A DNA stretch of 64,000 bases from positions 1,909,106 through 1,973,105 of the forward strand of contig SCFE01000016.1 of assembly GCA_004352715.1 (NCBI GenBank), written 5' to 3'. Position 1 is the stretch's first letter. Every line of letters starts with the position of its first letter. The position numbers and the translations under genes were made by a program. Shown here piece after piece: positions 34,060 to 47,300 of this stretch. Below the pieces are notes generated by a model. It was not told the DNA's origin, searched no databases, and saw only the letters and a list, made by a program, of their open reading frames with translations. Origin of the DNA: Hofstenia miamia (taxonomy: Eukaryota; Xenacoelomorpha; Acoela).

Positions 34060-35320
34060 AATAGACTATACATGTATAATATAAAAGTTTTTTATTTTCG
34101 CAATAATCTGTATTCAACAATTCTCAATGCAAATTGAAATACCGGTATTTGGGAATGACATTACAAATCATTAATAATGAATTGTAGATTTCTAGTTTTA
34201 ATTATTCCATGTTCATCACATATGAGAAATCTTTGAGCATTGACTTTGTAATCCCTACTTAACTAATAATCAGTTATATTTTTCTCGATAATGGAGGAAA
34301 GGATTGAAACTTTTACTTGTAAATATTAGCATAGCCAACTACATATAAGAAAAACATGACAATTTTCAAGCTAGTTTTCTGTTCTAGTTTAACTTCAATA
34401 AATGATATCTAAACAATTTGCAAGACTATTCATGACGTGTTTCAATACCAAGTCAATAATAAATTTTTGCCAAAGAACTATTATTTTAATTGATTGTAGC
34501 TTCACCCTTGATTTTAAATAGCATTTAATTAACTTTATCTCCCTAAAACAGAAATTTCTATAACATAATAGTTAATTTCTAAAAGGTTCTAGTTTTAGAA
34601 GAAAAATGAGATATAGAAGTTAATTTTCTAATGCATTTGCTGCTAATATTTTTGTTTGGAAAGTTTTTCGGAAGCATTTTCTAGAAAAATAATAATATTA
34701 GTATTATAAAGTAATATTAACTATAATCTGATTAGTCTTACTCCAGCGATACAAAAAGTTTTTCATATCTTTGAACAATTTGTTCAAGGCCTTCAAATTC
34801 TTCCCATTTCCAATGGCCAGCGAACAAAAAGTTCTAAGGACCAGCTATTTATATTTTTTAGATATAATACTATCTATGCCGAGCACAAACTCAGAATAAT
34901 TGTTTTGCAAATGCTAGGACCGGAAATTTCGTTTAAACGATCTAGTGAAATCTTAGAATGTAAATGAAGAAAACGCACTCGTCTATCTTAAGGTTTTTTC
35001 AGATTTTAAAGGTATTTTTTAGTTCGTGAGTTCTGAGAAATTAAAATGATTTTGAAGAAACCATCAAAGATTTAAAAAATTCCTTTAACGTTTGAGCTAA
35101 CTGTACAAGAAAAACGAAATTTGAACTAATTTACACAGACAATATAAAAAATTCTATTTCTTATTGGATTTCAAAATGATAAATTTTCAATTACTACTCA
35201 GGCTGATTTTTTCATAGTGCATGGTAATGGGAAAAAATTTAATTACTACTACTGAAATGTTTAATAACTATTTCTCGTATTATGATACCATGTAAAATCA
35301 ATATTTTTAAAATGCTACTC

Positions 35321-35378
<58 letters not shown>

Positions 35379-36943
35379 GGATATTCATAGAATATCACAG
35401 AAAGGTCTTCCACTGTAATTCTGCAATTAGAGGGAGAAATAGTACAAAACACAGAAAAAGAAGCATTCTTGCACAAAAATTATAAATTTTTCCTCTAAAA
35501 CTAGTGCTTTGAGTTTTCGGGTATTTTAGAAGATTCAAGTGAATCATTAGCCAAACTAAGCCGTATATTGCAAAAATAATCGTACATACACCACCAAAGT
35601 TGAGCACAGTGAGTGAAAATAAGTATTTTTGTGACTCACTGTATTAGTCCCTATCCTTATGGCTTTGGCTTCTACTTGTGCGAAAACTTTTCAAAAAAGA
35701 ATATTATTTTGCAAATTCTATGCAAAGCTCTAGCCTTTTGATGTGATGCACTACATTCCTTTACCCAGGGCTAGCCTAAAAGAGCAAATTAGGGCAGATA
35801 GACTACTCCACAGTAATTGATTGTTATATCAAGATGCACCAAGGGATAATTGCATTACAAAATCGTATAATCTCCTGTTTATTAACCTTACCTACCCCAT
35901 TAAAGTCGAACAGAATTATTAGAACACTAATTAGTTCCTATATGTTGTTTACATAATTCATATGTGAACTTCTTGAAATGTTGAGAATCGCTTCTGTCAG
36001 TTGGAATATACTTGGAATGTGTAAAATCTCATTGCATCTGTAGGAGACAAATTAAATAATTTTGACCAAATGGGCAAAAATTAACTATTTGCAACTTGGA
36101 CTCCCCTTTACAATGTTCTTGTAATCCTCCACAATTTTCTCAATTTCCTTGTTATGTTAAATAACACTTGTACTGGCATATCCAGCTTCTAACATAGAAA
36201 CAGTAGTTCACTTGCTACACCAGTTAGGGCCTATTCTATTAAATGAGTGTTTCCCAACACTACGATATAGTGGTATCCTCCAAATAGTGTGGACAAAGAT
36301 ACCAGATGTTACATTTCACTTAGTTGAATTTCTACTAGTAGGTCGTATTTTCAATATATACAATATATATATATATATATATATATTGTAAGTGAAAAAT
36401 AACAACTACACGTTTCTCGTCAGTAGGATAATTAAAATCTACAAATTTTAGCGCCGTACTAATTTTGAAGATTACAAATATTACCTAATTAAGTTTAGTT
36501 TCCTTTAAATAAGCTTATAATATTTATATTTTGAGTGCAATATGCAATGGGTTTATCCACTGGTGTTGATGATGTACAGGATTTTTTATTTATCATATAT
36601 GTATTGGACCATTTTTTCCAATTTGTTGTTTCTCCGATTGTTCTCTTATATTATATATTATTTTATTATTAACTATAATATTTTCTTTTGATTCTAAATT
36701 TTTAATTCATATGCCGAATTTACATTTCATGACACCTTGTTGTTGTCAAATTCTTTCTTTACTTCTAATTCTTGCTATAAATTAGATGGCTGCGACTCAC
36801 TTTTGATTATTTGTGTATTTTTTAGTAGTTCATCAATTTTTTTTGTCTTTGACTTCAAATCCACAAATTATGCAATAAGGAGGTACAATGTTCTTCCTTA
36901 TTATTGTAGTCATTTAAAACTTGAACTATATATATATATATAA
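34060..36943. other. Non-coding stretch with TA tracts
   Basis: No exon was recognised, including no N-terminal paired-domain exon. It holds (TA)n runs at 35324-35376 and 36363-36387, and a palindromic 35-mer at 35607-35641 with ends CAGTGAGT/ACTCACTG that resembles a Tc1-type terminal sequence. A hydrophobic open frame without an ATG lies at 35395-35607 on the minus strand; I do not recognise it. Confidence 0.35.
35324..35376. repeat. (TA)n microsatellite
   Basis: Pure TA run of about 53 bp. Confidence 0.95.
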
Positions 36944-37943
36944 NNNNNNNNNNNNNNNNNNNNNNNNNNNNNNNNNNNNNNNNNNNNNNNNNNNNNNNNN
37001 NNNNNNNNNNNNNNNNNNNNNNNNNNNNNNNNNNNNNNNNNNNNNNNNNNNNNNNNNNNNNNNNNNNNNNNNNNNNNNNNNNNNNNNNNNNNNNNNNNNN
37101 NNNNNNNNNNNNNNNNNNNNNNNNNNNNNNNNNNNNNNNNNNNNNNNNNNNNNNNNNNNNNNNNNNNNNNNNNNNNNNNNNNNNNNNNNNNNNNNNNNNN
37201 NNNNNNNNNNNNNNNNNNNNNNNNNNNNNNNNNNNNNNNNNNNNNNNNNNNNNNNNNNNNNNNNNNNNNNNNNNNNNNNNNNNNNNNNNNNNNNNNNNNN
37301 NNNNNNNNNNNNNNNNNNNNNNNNNNNNNNNNNNNNNNNNNNNNNNNNNNNNNNNNNNNNNNNNNNNNNNNNNNNNNNNNNNNNNNNNNNNNNNNNNNNN
37401 NNNNNNNNNNNNNNNNNNNNNNNNNNNNNNNNNNNNNNNNNNNNNNNNNNNNNNNNNNNNNNNNNNNNNNNNNNNNNNNNNNNNNNNNNNNNNNNNNNNN
37501 NNNNNNNNNNNNNNNNNNNNNNNNNNNNNNNNNNNNNNNNNNNNNNNNNNNNNNNNNNNNNNNNNNNNNNNNNNNNNNNNNNNNNNNNNNNNNNNNNNNN
37601 NNNNNNNNNNNNNNNNNNNNNNNNNNNNNNNNNNNNNNNNNNNNNNNNNNNNNNNNNNNNNNNNNNNNNNNNNNNNNNNNNNNNNNNNNNNNNNNNNNNN
37701 NNNNNNNNNNNNNNNNNNNNNNNNNNNNNNNNNNNNNNNNNNNNNNNNNNNNNNNNNNNNNNNNNNNNNNNNNNNNNNNNNNNNNNNNNNNNNNNNNNNN
37801 NNNNNNNNNNNNNNNNNNNNNNNNNNNNNNNNNNNNNNNNNNNNNNNNNNNNNNNNNNNNNNNNNNNNNNNNNNNNNNNNNNNNNNNNNNNNNNNNNNNN
37901 NNNNNNNNNNNNNNNNNNNNNNNNNNNNNNNNNNNNNNNNNNN
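36944..37943. other. 1000-n scaffold gap inside a TA microsatellite
   Basis: Exactly 1000 n, with (TA)n on both immediate flanks (36927-36942 and 37944-37968). The round size is a placeholder, so the true length is unknown. Confidence 0.95.
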
Positions 37944-37968
37944 ATATATATATATATATATATATATG

Positions 37969-39974
37969 ATGATAGCCGCACTAAAATTATATAGATCTTT
38001 GAAAATCACAATGATAGTTACAGCACTAAAATTAAATTATTGACGGAAATTGAATGAATTTTTTTTTGTATTCTCAAAATTGTAAGGATGAATGTTATCA
38101 ACATTTCTATAGTTTCTGATGCTTTTTCCTATTAAAAGAGCGGTAATTAACATAGACGGGGACATGTTCACTTCCAAATCTAATTGTTTCGGGATAACTA
38201 ATAGATCATTTCAAGAAACTTGAGCCTGGGTTTAAAACTTAGAAATGTTTTCAACAGCTCTTTTCAATTATTGAAGACTAACTTAATATCTAGGAATTTT
38301 AGATTTTATATTTGATTATCACTATTTTTACTAAATTTTTCAATTGAAGTTACTTTTTCTTACCTTAAACAACGTTCTATATTCTTTGAAGTGAAAAAAT
38401 TTATTTTACTAAATGGCCTTTGTTTTTATGGGGTAACCATAATACTCCAGCTAAAACACATTAAAGGAAATTCAGATTTGTTTAACACAGCTGGGACCAC
38501 AATAGATTGAATTATATTAAAATATTAAAATTTTACTAAGTAATAGTTCTATGGAAAGAGAGCAAATCGCGTATTTTGAAATCTCCTATTGAGCAAAGTC
38601 AGTTCATGCATGGACACTAATAAAAACATTTACTTGTAATCATAAGGTCTTTAATATCCAATAATTACAATTTGCAATATGTAAATTACGTGACGCTACG
38701 TAAGTTACATTGGTTGTTTCTTTTTAAATATAGGTAAAGCGCACATAAATATTTGATAAATGCTTAAGCTACATTATTTTATATTGAACTTCATTGAACA
38801 GAAATATATATTTGAACAAAGTAATTTTAAAAGAATGCTTAGAATTTTCTTTTATAAACTGACTTATTAAAATTTCAATTCTTTTGTTTGAAACTCTATA
38901 ATGGTCTTCCATTGGCCTAATTTCAACAGACGGTCTTAAATGTCTAATTCCTCCGCATGGAAAACTTTAACATTTGGTAAAATTTTATCACTACTGACAC
39001 AAAGTCAATAGATTTCTGGATACCCACATCTTCTTTTACTTTTGATTTAGTCTCTCATTCTAGTTTTTGTTGCTCAACCAATTAAATTAACAGCACACTT
39101 ACCATATACATATTTCCAGCCTAAGTAAGTACATTACAATGCTACATTGTCAAAAAATTCAGAAGTTTTCAAAAATTACCAAACATATTCAACACTAACG
39201 AGGTGAAATAATAATATTAGTTACTTACTCAAAAATATATAATAGGGCCTTTAGAATTTGAATCAATAAATTAATTGATGTTTTTAAGAGATTTTCAGAG
39301 TTTTAAAATTAATGATTATGTGGAAGAAAATCTAAACAATTATTTATAAAAAATACTTTTAATGATTCACTAGATTTTTTAGTTGAATCAAAACATTTAG
39401 ATTTAACAAATATATCACGGTAACTTTGTGAAAAAGTTGAAGTTGTCAAAAAATGAGATCAAATCAAAATTTGGGACACACTTAAAAATTCTCATTCACT
39501 GTGCAGTATCACTATTATTCTAGCATTCATACAAAATGTCCATGCTTTGCGATCTTTACTATCAGAAACATATTGTCTATAAATATTTCTTTCAAAAAGT
39601 TTTTTGTCAATTTTGATATTTCTTTTTATGCCTACTTATGTATGGAAAAGAAACGAATCTAGGCCGAAATCCTCAACTACAAAGATTACCAAAAATACGT
39701 TTCAACCAAGAAAAATATTGTCATTACACTCATTTTAACACTCAAAATTTTTGCAACAAAAGTTTCGAATATAAATTTCTTACCAACAATTTTAATCAAA
39801 ATGCGGTGTTTGTGATCTTTGAGACATGTTTAACAAGCAAATAACTTGATAATACGGGATGTTTCGAAGAATTACGAAAAATCCGAAGCAATCACTAAAC
39901 TGAAGGCTAAAGTTTGGTTCCTTTAAGAAACGACTAAAGCTATTTCGAAGTCCTTAAACTTTATATTTAATGAA
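37969..39974. other. Non-coding stretch
   Basis: No gene recognised. The minus strand near 38900-39060 has short open pieces (such as VGIQKSIDFVSVVIKF) that look like a decayed element of unknown type. Confidence 0.3.
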
Positions 39975-41150
39975 TGCATTAAAGCCAATGTTTTTCCAGA
40001 TTGTTTCAAAGCAAGCACTCGTTGCACTGATTTTTAAAAAAGATAATCTTCAATATTCTAAAAATTATAGACGCATATCAATAGCCTCGCCGCTAAGCAA
40101 AGTTTTGAAAGACTTTTACATAAAATAATCATCTTTCATTTAGATAAATACAAATTATATCAAAAACGCAATTTGGATTTCGATGCTCTTCCACAAACAA
40201 CCGAGAATGGAGATATCTCCTTGATTCTAATCAATTTGTAGCAATCACTTTGTTTGACCTATCTAAGACTTTTGATTCAATTTATCACGACAGCTTATTA
40301 GAAAAAGTTATTCAAAATAGGTTTTTCTTCAAGCAGTGTCAGTCTTCTATGAAATTACTTAAGCAATGGGACGCAACGAGTGAAATTAAATAACACATTA
40401 TCTAAAGAATTATCTGTAAAAAATGGTGTTGCACAAGGAAAAATCCTAGGACCTCTGCTATTCAATCTATATGTAAATGGCATAAAGAAAGTAACTGACT
40501 GTGAAATTATACAGTAAGCAGATGATACATTAATATGCTGCGGAAGCTCATCATTAGAAGCAGCAGTAAAGAAAATTTAATCTAAATGTGCACGATTGTT
40601 CAAATATTTCTGCATGCATAAATTGTGTATTAATATAAATAATACGTCACATTGCATGGTGCACGCTTTTAGGAAAGAAGTAGATATTTCTAGGTTTTCA
40701 ATTAATTTCAGCAATATTTCCCGATCACCTGTCGAAAAGTTTAAATATTTAGGAATTACAATTGATTCAAAGCTTAATTTCAAATCGCATGGTAATACTA
40801 TTGCTAAAAATTAGCAATATGCGTAACAAATTGATCCCGAGTCTCCCAACAATTACCTCCGATTGTGATAGTACAGTTTTTTCATTGTTTTATTATGAGA
40901 AACCTAAATAATTCGAATATCTTGTTCACAGACAAAAATCTGGGAAATGGTAAGGAAGTTTGAAGTACAATTGAAGTGGGCACTAAATGAATGCAAAAAA
41001 ATTCTTCTTATACAAAAGATTATATCTCTGCATCTACCCTAAGCAATTGATTATTTACAACGCCATTGTTTATTTCTTTAAAATAATTAACAAAATACCA
41101 CCCTACCACTATAATTTCATTTCCAATGCATTGTCTCAATCAAAATGAAA
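39975..41150 (+). pseudogene. LINE reverse transcriptase pseudogene
   Basis: In order: LIFKKDNLQYSKNYRRISIA (fingers, about 40030-40090), motif A FDLSKTFDSIYHDSLLEKVI with its Asp intact near 40255, GVAQGKILGPLLFNLYVNGI near 40432, motif C reading Q-stop-ADDT (the Tyr codon of YADDT has become TAA at about 40514), then SPVEKFKYLGITIDSKLNFK near 40730. Later text (ACATTATTT... to 41130) carries the usual C-terminal region in pieces. Frame changes between blocks show it is inactive. It belongs to the CR1/Jockey-like group in general appearance, distinct from the copy at 55 kb. Confidence 0.75.
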
Positions 41151-44100
41151 GATCAAGAAGCTTTTCATGCAATAAATTTAATAGAAGAATTATGGGCCAA
41201 TCGTTTAGAATGCAATTTAGAATTGGAATCGATTACTAAACGATTTAAGAAGCATTGAAGTATTGAAAAAATGCAAGTAGAAGTTGAAATCGTTCATACT
41301 CAAACAAAAACTCATATTCACAAGAACTTGGTTAGGATTTAAGTTTTATAACAGTTATTATATTACATATTAGAATTGGATTGGAATTGATTGGACAACC
41401 AAAATTTACTATTCATTGTATTCCAAATGGATTTTCATGGGAATAATTTTACAAAAATTTCCAAGACATCAAAGTTATATTAATAATTCATTTTCTTAAT
41501 ATTTCCTCATACAATTAAAATAATTGATTTGGAATTATCTGAATGTAGTGCGCCATATCACGGTAAATAATTGGCTCTTAAACGTGTGAGCATAGTTCTA
41601 TATATCAACAAAATAAGTACGTATTGTAAAATTTTATTTGTTTAGAATACAATGACTCGAGCAGTCGAGAAATTGGTATTTCAGGATTATTGTGTTTTGG
41701 TATTCTAATCGGGCACTACATGAAAAATAAATTTCTCAAAGACATTGGTAGCTTACCGTTTTATCTTGTAATTGAATCTGCATCGCAATTCGGTCATATG
41801 ATATACATACATATTGATAAAATCTAGCTGATCTACTTGGCCTACTTTTGGAACTCTTTTACACTGATATTTTAACACCAATGGAAAGCGAAGTATTTGT
41901 GTATTAGAAGTAGTCAATTCCGGAGAGTCCAAGCAGAATAGGACCCTTGATGTTTATCTGTGTGGTCATGAAGCAAGCACTGAGTTTTTTTCTCGTTTAA
42001 CAGTCTTCACCTTCGGAGTTTAAATATGTAAAGCACCCGTCATTATGTTCTTCTGCCGTGGGTTGAGTATATTGGAATTTTATTGATGAGGTCTCCTTCT
42101 ATTATGTCCTAGTTCTAAGAAATTAAGCTATGCACTTTTAATGGTTTTCAAATTTGTAGAGGATAAAAAGTATTGTATGAAAAATTATAAAATTTTGCTC
42201 CCAGGATTTAAATAAATCTGTCACACTCCCAGTTCAAAAATTCTTTGCGATCCCGCTTGAATGTTCCAGCAAGACTCTAAGAGGGGTGCAGGCTTTAGAA
42301 CTGAAACTTGTCATGGACAAAAAACATAGGGTGATTAACAGAGGTTTTCATAATTGAGAGTGGTTTATCGACTATAGGATCCCATATTTTAGCCTCATTA
42401 TTGTCAAATAAAGCAAATGCATTTTTTCTGTAATGATAATTCTGATTTTTTTGCGTTTACTTTGAAATTATGCATTTTCTGGTTTACTAGGGAAATCCAG
42501 ACCTTAATTATCAAATGCACAGTGAATCTCTATTATACTTACATATATTTTACATGAAATTAAAAGCATCTTATTTATGGTGTTAAGAAATTTTGGATTA
42601 GCAAACTCAAACTTAAATTGGAATACAATTAGGTTTCTGGAATTTGAAATATTGGATTGGATTGGATAGGACAGAAAAATCTGTCCTATGAAAAAGCCTG
42701 TAAATATTCCCCATTTTTATCGTTTTTTTGTATTTCATGATGTTATTTTGCTAATTTTGTCAGTTTTCTTGTTGTAGTAATTAACCGAATTATGACGATT
42801 TTATCTTATCTAATATCAGGCTGTATATGCTTATTTTTGGAATTGTGGGAAAATGTTGTTCCATGACAATAAATGACAGCTTGTGATAATTTTTTCCTCT
42901 CAAGTGTAGTTTACATGGCATGAAATAACCCAAATAAAAATGTCACATTGTTTTTTTCAATTTTTCAATAGCTTGTATTAAAGCGTCGCTGATAGAAATA
43001 CCGTTACGAAAACCATGTGTTTTGGAATAAATATTATGTTCGCAAGTACTCATTAATTTGATTATTATATATATATAAAGAAAATAATTTTGAAATCATA
43101 CTAAGAACAAAGAACACCAAAATAGCAGACGCAATTATATTAAAGAAAGAAGATCATAATTATATTTTAAACAAGAAAGTTAATTACATCAAAAGAACTT
43201 GTTTATTTTAGTTAATGCATGCATATGTGATTTTTTAATTATTTAGTGTAGTATTCTTGTAGTTTTATTTGCCGCAATATTATATTATGACGATGACCCA
43301 TAAGTGGTTGAATGCATCAATAAGTGCTTACAAATTAAATGAATACATATATATATATACATTTAATAATTAAGATCTGTTGAATTTTAGGAAACTGCAA
43401 AAATATAGAATATAATAGAATTTCTTACTAAGTATATTGGTGAAAACTTACCTAAAAACCTAGGCTAATCACTGAAGTTAGTGAAAAAAAAGAAAAGTGT
43501 ATATTATACTTCGTTGTAAAAAAATTCATCAATGAAAAACAAAGCCTATAAAAACTTTCGCAGAAAAATTGTAATGAAAGCCTGCCAAATGTTTTATGAA
43601 AAAGGCCAGAAAAATCAGTAAATATTTTAAATGAACGAGTTATGAAACTAGGAATGAACGGTAATCTATCTACAAACGCTAAACATCGCTATCATAAGCA
43701 TCACAATATAAGAAAACAGGATGATCCCTATAAACCTAGATGTATTACCTTAGTATAACTCTAGAAAGAAGCAAAGAAAATTATTGGATCAAAGCTAAAG
43801 ACTACTGTGGTAGGCAATTAAGCAAAAGAACCAAAGAAATAGAGCAAAGCCAAAGAAGTCCTAACAATGTATAAATTCAAAAATTAAATCGTTGAGGCGG
43901 TACATATCAATATAAAAACACATTTTGGAATATTGCAATAACCCATGGAATCAAATGGATAAAGATACTCGATCCTTAAAAAAGAATTGTATACTACTCA
44001 TCAAAGATATTCATCAATCATTGTAAGGAATTAAGTGAATATTTGTCAATCAACTTAATGAAAATGGCAAAGAATTTAACACTGGAGAGCTTGTCAATAG

Positions 44101-44350
44101 CTTAGGAAGTACTTTGGAATCATATATATTGAATGGACTTATTTGCTTACGTCATATATAAAATATAAAAAACAACTAGACTGTAAAACACGTTTTGACA
44201 GAATATATGAAAATTATTAAAAATACGAATTTTTCTCAACATTGACAACATTAGGAAAGGCGATCCTTTTCGGTTGATAAAAATTTGCTAACGGAATAAA
44301 TAAGCACAATGAAATTGCAGTAAATGCTCGATAACAAATATAAGGGTATA
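41151..44350. other. Mostly non-coding, with traces of reverse transcriptase
   Basis: No gene. Traces: a reverse-transcriptase scrap at 42940-43075 (listed), a hairpin at 42666-42689 (ATAGGACAGA/TCTGTCCTAT), and a possible LINE C-terminal scrap near 43920-43985 (EYCNNPWNQMDKDTRSLKK). (TA)n occurs at 43066-43076 and 43346-43360. Confidence 0.35.
42940..43075 (-). pseudogene. Reverse transcriptase scrap
   Basis: The minus strand reads MSTCEHNIYSKTHGFRNGIS, then SDALIQAIEKLKK. HGFRNG-S--DAL is the well-known block just before motif A of LINE reverse transcriptases. Only about 40 residues remain. Confidence 0.55.
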
Positions 44351-44356
44351 TTTATT
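44351..44356 (-). promoter_or_regulatory. AATAAA polyadenylation signal of YARS2
   Basis: AATAAA begins six nucleotides after the TAA stop on the minus strand, implying a very short 3' UTR, as also seen for COPS5. Confidence 0.55.
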
Positions 44357-44361
44357 GACAA

Positions 44362-47300
44362 TTACAACCATTGAATAATAAAAAATTTCTTCTTGCCGAA
44401 GCGAATAAAACTAAGTCTTTTGTGTGTAATAATAATGTCGGTGAGAAATTCATTGGGATCAAAATATCTCACCCCATTGATAGAAATGGCCCCTTGTTTA
44501 ATCGCAGCTACTGCTGAGGGTTCATGTTCAATCACTCTGCCTTCCTTAACTAACTCTAGCATCGTGATTTTTTCTCTAGAAACCAAATTGGAAGATTCAA
44601 CGCTTTTTATTAAGTCTTTTAGGACATCATCTTCTAAGTGAAGAAAATCTGAGTCTAACAAAGCTTGAGTGCAACGTAAAGCCCTCTGAAGTCCAGATGG
44701 TCCGTGCACAAGCATTGTAAGCTCAGAGCCCAATGTAGCTTGAAGACTTCGCTTTGAAGGATTCTAAAGACATCTTTTCAATCTTAACATTGATTATATT
44801 TGTTCTTTTGACATTTAATCCAATATTACTTTAGCAATGTAAATATTACATTGATATAAAAATTACCCAAAACCTTAATAAACAAATAACAAATGTATGA
44901 CTTAGAATTCAATTGTCATTGTTTATTTTATTAGGGAGTCACCATCTTACAAAAATTAATACAACTAAAATTGCACATTATTTCATAGCGAATGCAACTA
45001 CCAGTATATTAACAAACTCCATGTGCGCGCTTTACGTAATATAAATTCTCTGACTGATCATTTAATACGCCCTAACATAATAGAGTTCAAAAGTTCGGTT
45101 ATTGCCAAATGAACATACTGAAGTAAAGATTTATATTGTTTTATACAAATGAAGCCACGTGAGCTTTAATGCACACCGAAAACCGTTAGCCAACTGCAAA
45201 ACATCAAAAATGATATGTGGACATCAAATCATTCTTGATACAGGCATTGACAATATTTCCTATGCAAAATAACTAAGAATGAAAATAAATTGTAGTATTG
45301 TAGTACGTGATATCCTACCATTGAAGCAGAGTATTTTTGCAGTGGAACGAAACAAAAGTTAAAACAAAGCATTCACTGAATATTTGTTATATGAAGAATA
45401 TTTGAAAAAATATATCTGATCAAAAGCCTCAAATGTAATACTCCTCCTAACCAAGGTTTAGATGCCTTGGCTGCAAATGTTACACATAAATTTTGAAACG
45501 CTCCATGTGCAGTTTTTACTCTTTGAGAAGCTTCGTACATTAAATTGGCCGGAAGGTCCTCAAAAAAATTTATCTGAATTTTCTTATGAAACATGTATTG
45601 CCCATCTGTTATATAATTGTGCTGCAAAATCAAACCTCAGTTCACAGCAGTTGATAATTTATACCCAGTATGAAAGCAGCAACAATCAAGAATGCTACAA
45701 GGAGACATGGTTCACGAATTGGTGTCCCTCCTCAGCCAGTTTTTGCAAGTGTTTATTATAGCGAAATGCTTCCAAAGGTTTCAGGGAACTTCATGGTGTC
45801 ATTGTCATGCATGCGAAGGAATTCAAAAAAATATTTGTTAGTAATTGTTCAATATTATTCTCAATTACACACCATATTTACAGAATCTATCATTACACAA
45901 TTGTTAAAGTAGATATCATTTTGATGTTGCTTTTAAGGATGAAAAATTAGTAAGTACACTCAAAAATCACTTCTTAACAATGATGTTGAAGGAATAATAA
46001 AGCAGAAAATAGAAGAATTTTGTCAACTGAATAAAACCATGATCGCTTGAAATTGTTGGAAAGTCACAGGATATCTTGTAGAAAGTGAACGTTTATACCT
46101 GTATCGGTTAGTTATAATTTTCTTAGAAATTACTAAAAGTTTGCATGATATACATATATAAAAAAGAGTTTCTTAAGAATTGTTTTAGCCCCGCCCGAGG
46201 CACACATTTTAATTAGTATGTTATTTTGTAGGCTTACACTATATTGTGCAAAAACTCAACAATTTAAATTAGTTATTGTTCAAAATTTTGCAAAAAATAT
46301 ACAATTGTGAACTTAAATATGTAAATATAGAACAATTTAGGGTTACGAAATAAGTGCTTCCATATTTCAATTAAATTAAATTAAAATAAATATTCTGGTA
46401 AAAATTTTTAATTTAAATTTTAATCTAAAAAAAACAGAAATCTTTAGCAAAGAGCCAAATTTACAACAATATTGAAAATACATGCCAAATTTTAGAAATC
46501 AGAAAGAAATTATTTAAATATTTTTTATAGAATTTAATCAAACTGTATAAGTAGTCAATATTTACATTTTAATGGTCACAAATGTTGATTTTTGTAATTC
46601 TTAGTTTTAGATATTCTTAACTAACTGAGTATGCGGACAATCTGAAAAAAAACAGCGGCTAAATACATATTTCGTAGTCCTTAATATTTGTATTAAAAAT
46701 ATTGTATAACAAGAGAAATAAAAAAGTTTAAAGTAAAAAATGCACCTTACTAAAATGGTTTACTAAATAAATGTCTTTTAAAACAATTAACAAAATGTGA
46801 ATGACTTACAAGTCAATAATCAAAATAATTGATAGTATGCAACAGTAAGTAATAATTCAAATTCAAATTTTAACATACTTGGATATTGAACATTGTTTGA
46901 AGTTTAAAACCATTTAAATATTGCTTCACAAATTTTAAAAATTCAAGTTTGACTTGAAACCTATTGATTAGAGGGTGAGTCGGGTTGTTAGTTAGGAAGT
47001 GTCAGAATGTTTCATTGCTGAAATTTACTTTTCAATTGAAATGAATGCAATTTCTTCTTTATCGACGCTAAAAACATACTAAATACGTATTCATCCATTT
47101 TCAGATAACCTAATAATTAAGTAATTCACCAATGTGAAAATACAAAATGCAATAACTCGAAAATCTGACGATATAGGCTGGAAAATTTTGTACCCTTTCG
47201 TAGTTAAAATATGAATAATTTTTCTGGTGTAACTTCTCTTGAAGAACGTCTCATTGCACACATCATCACAACATTCGAAGTATTTATATAAAAAAGACTG

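Noticed and set aside
36855-38009. Very long apparent open frames across the gap
   Set aside because: They consist of n and TA repeat (Ile-Tyr) only.
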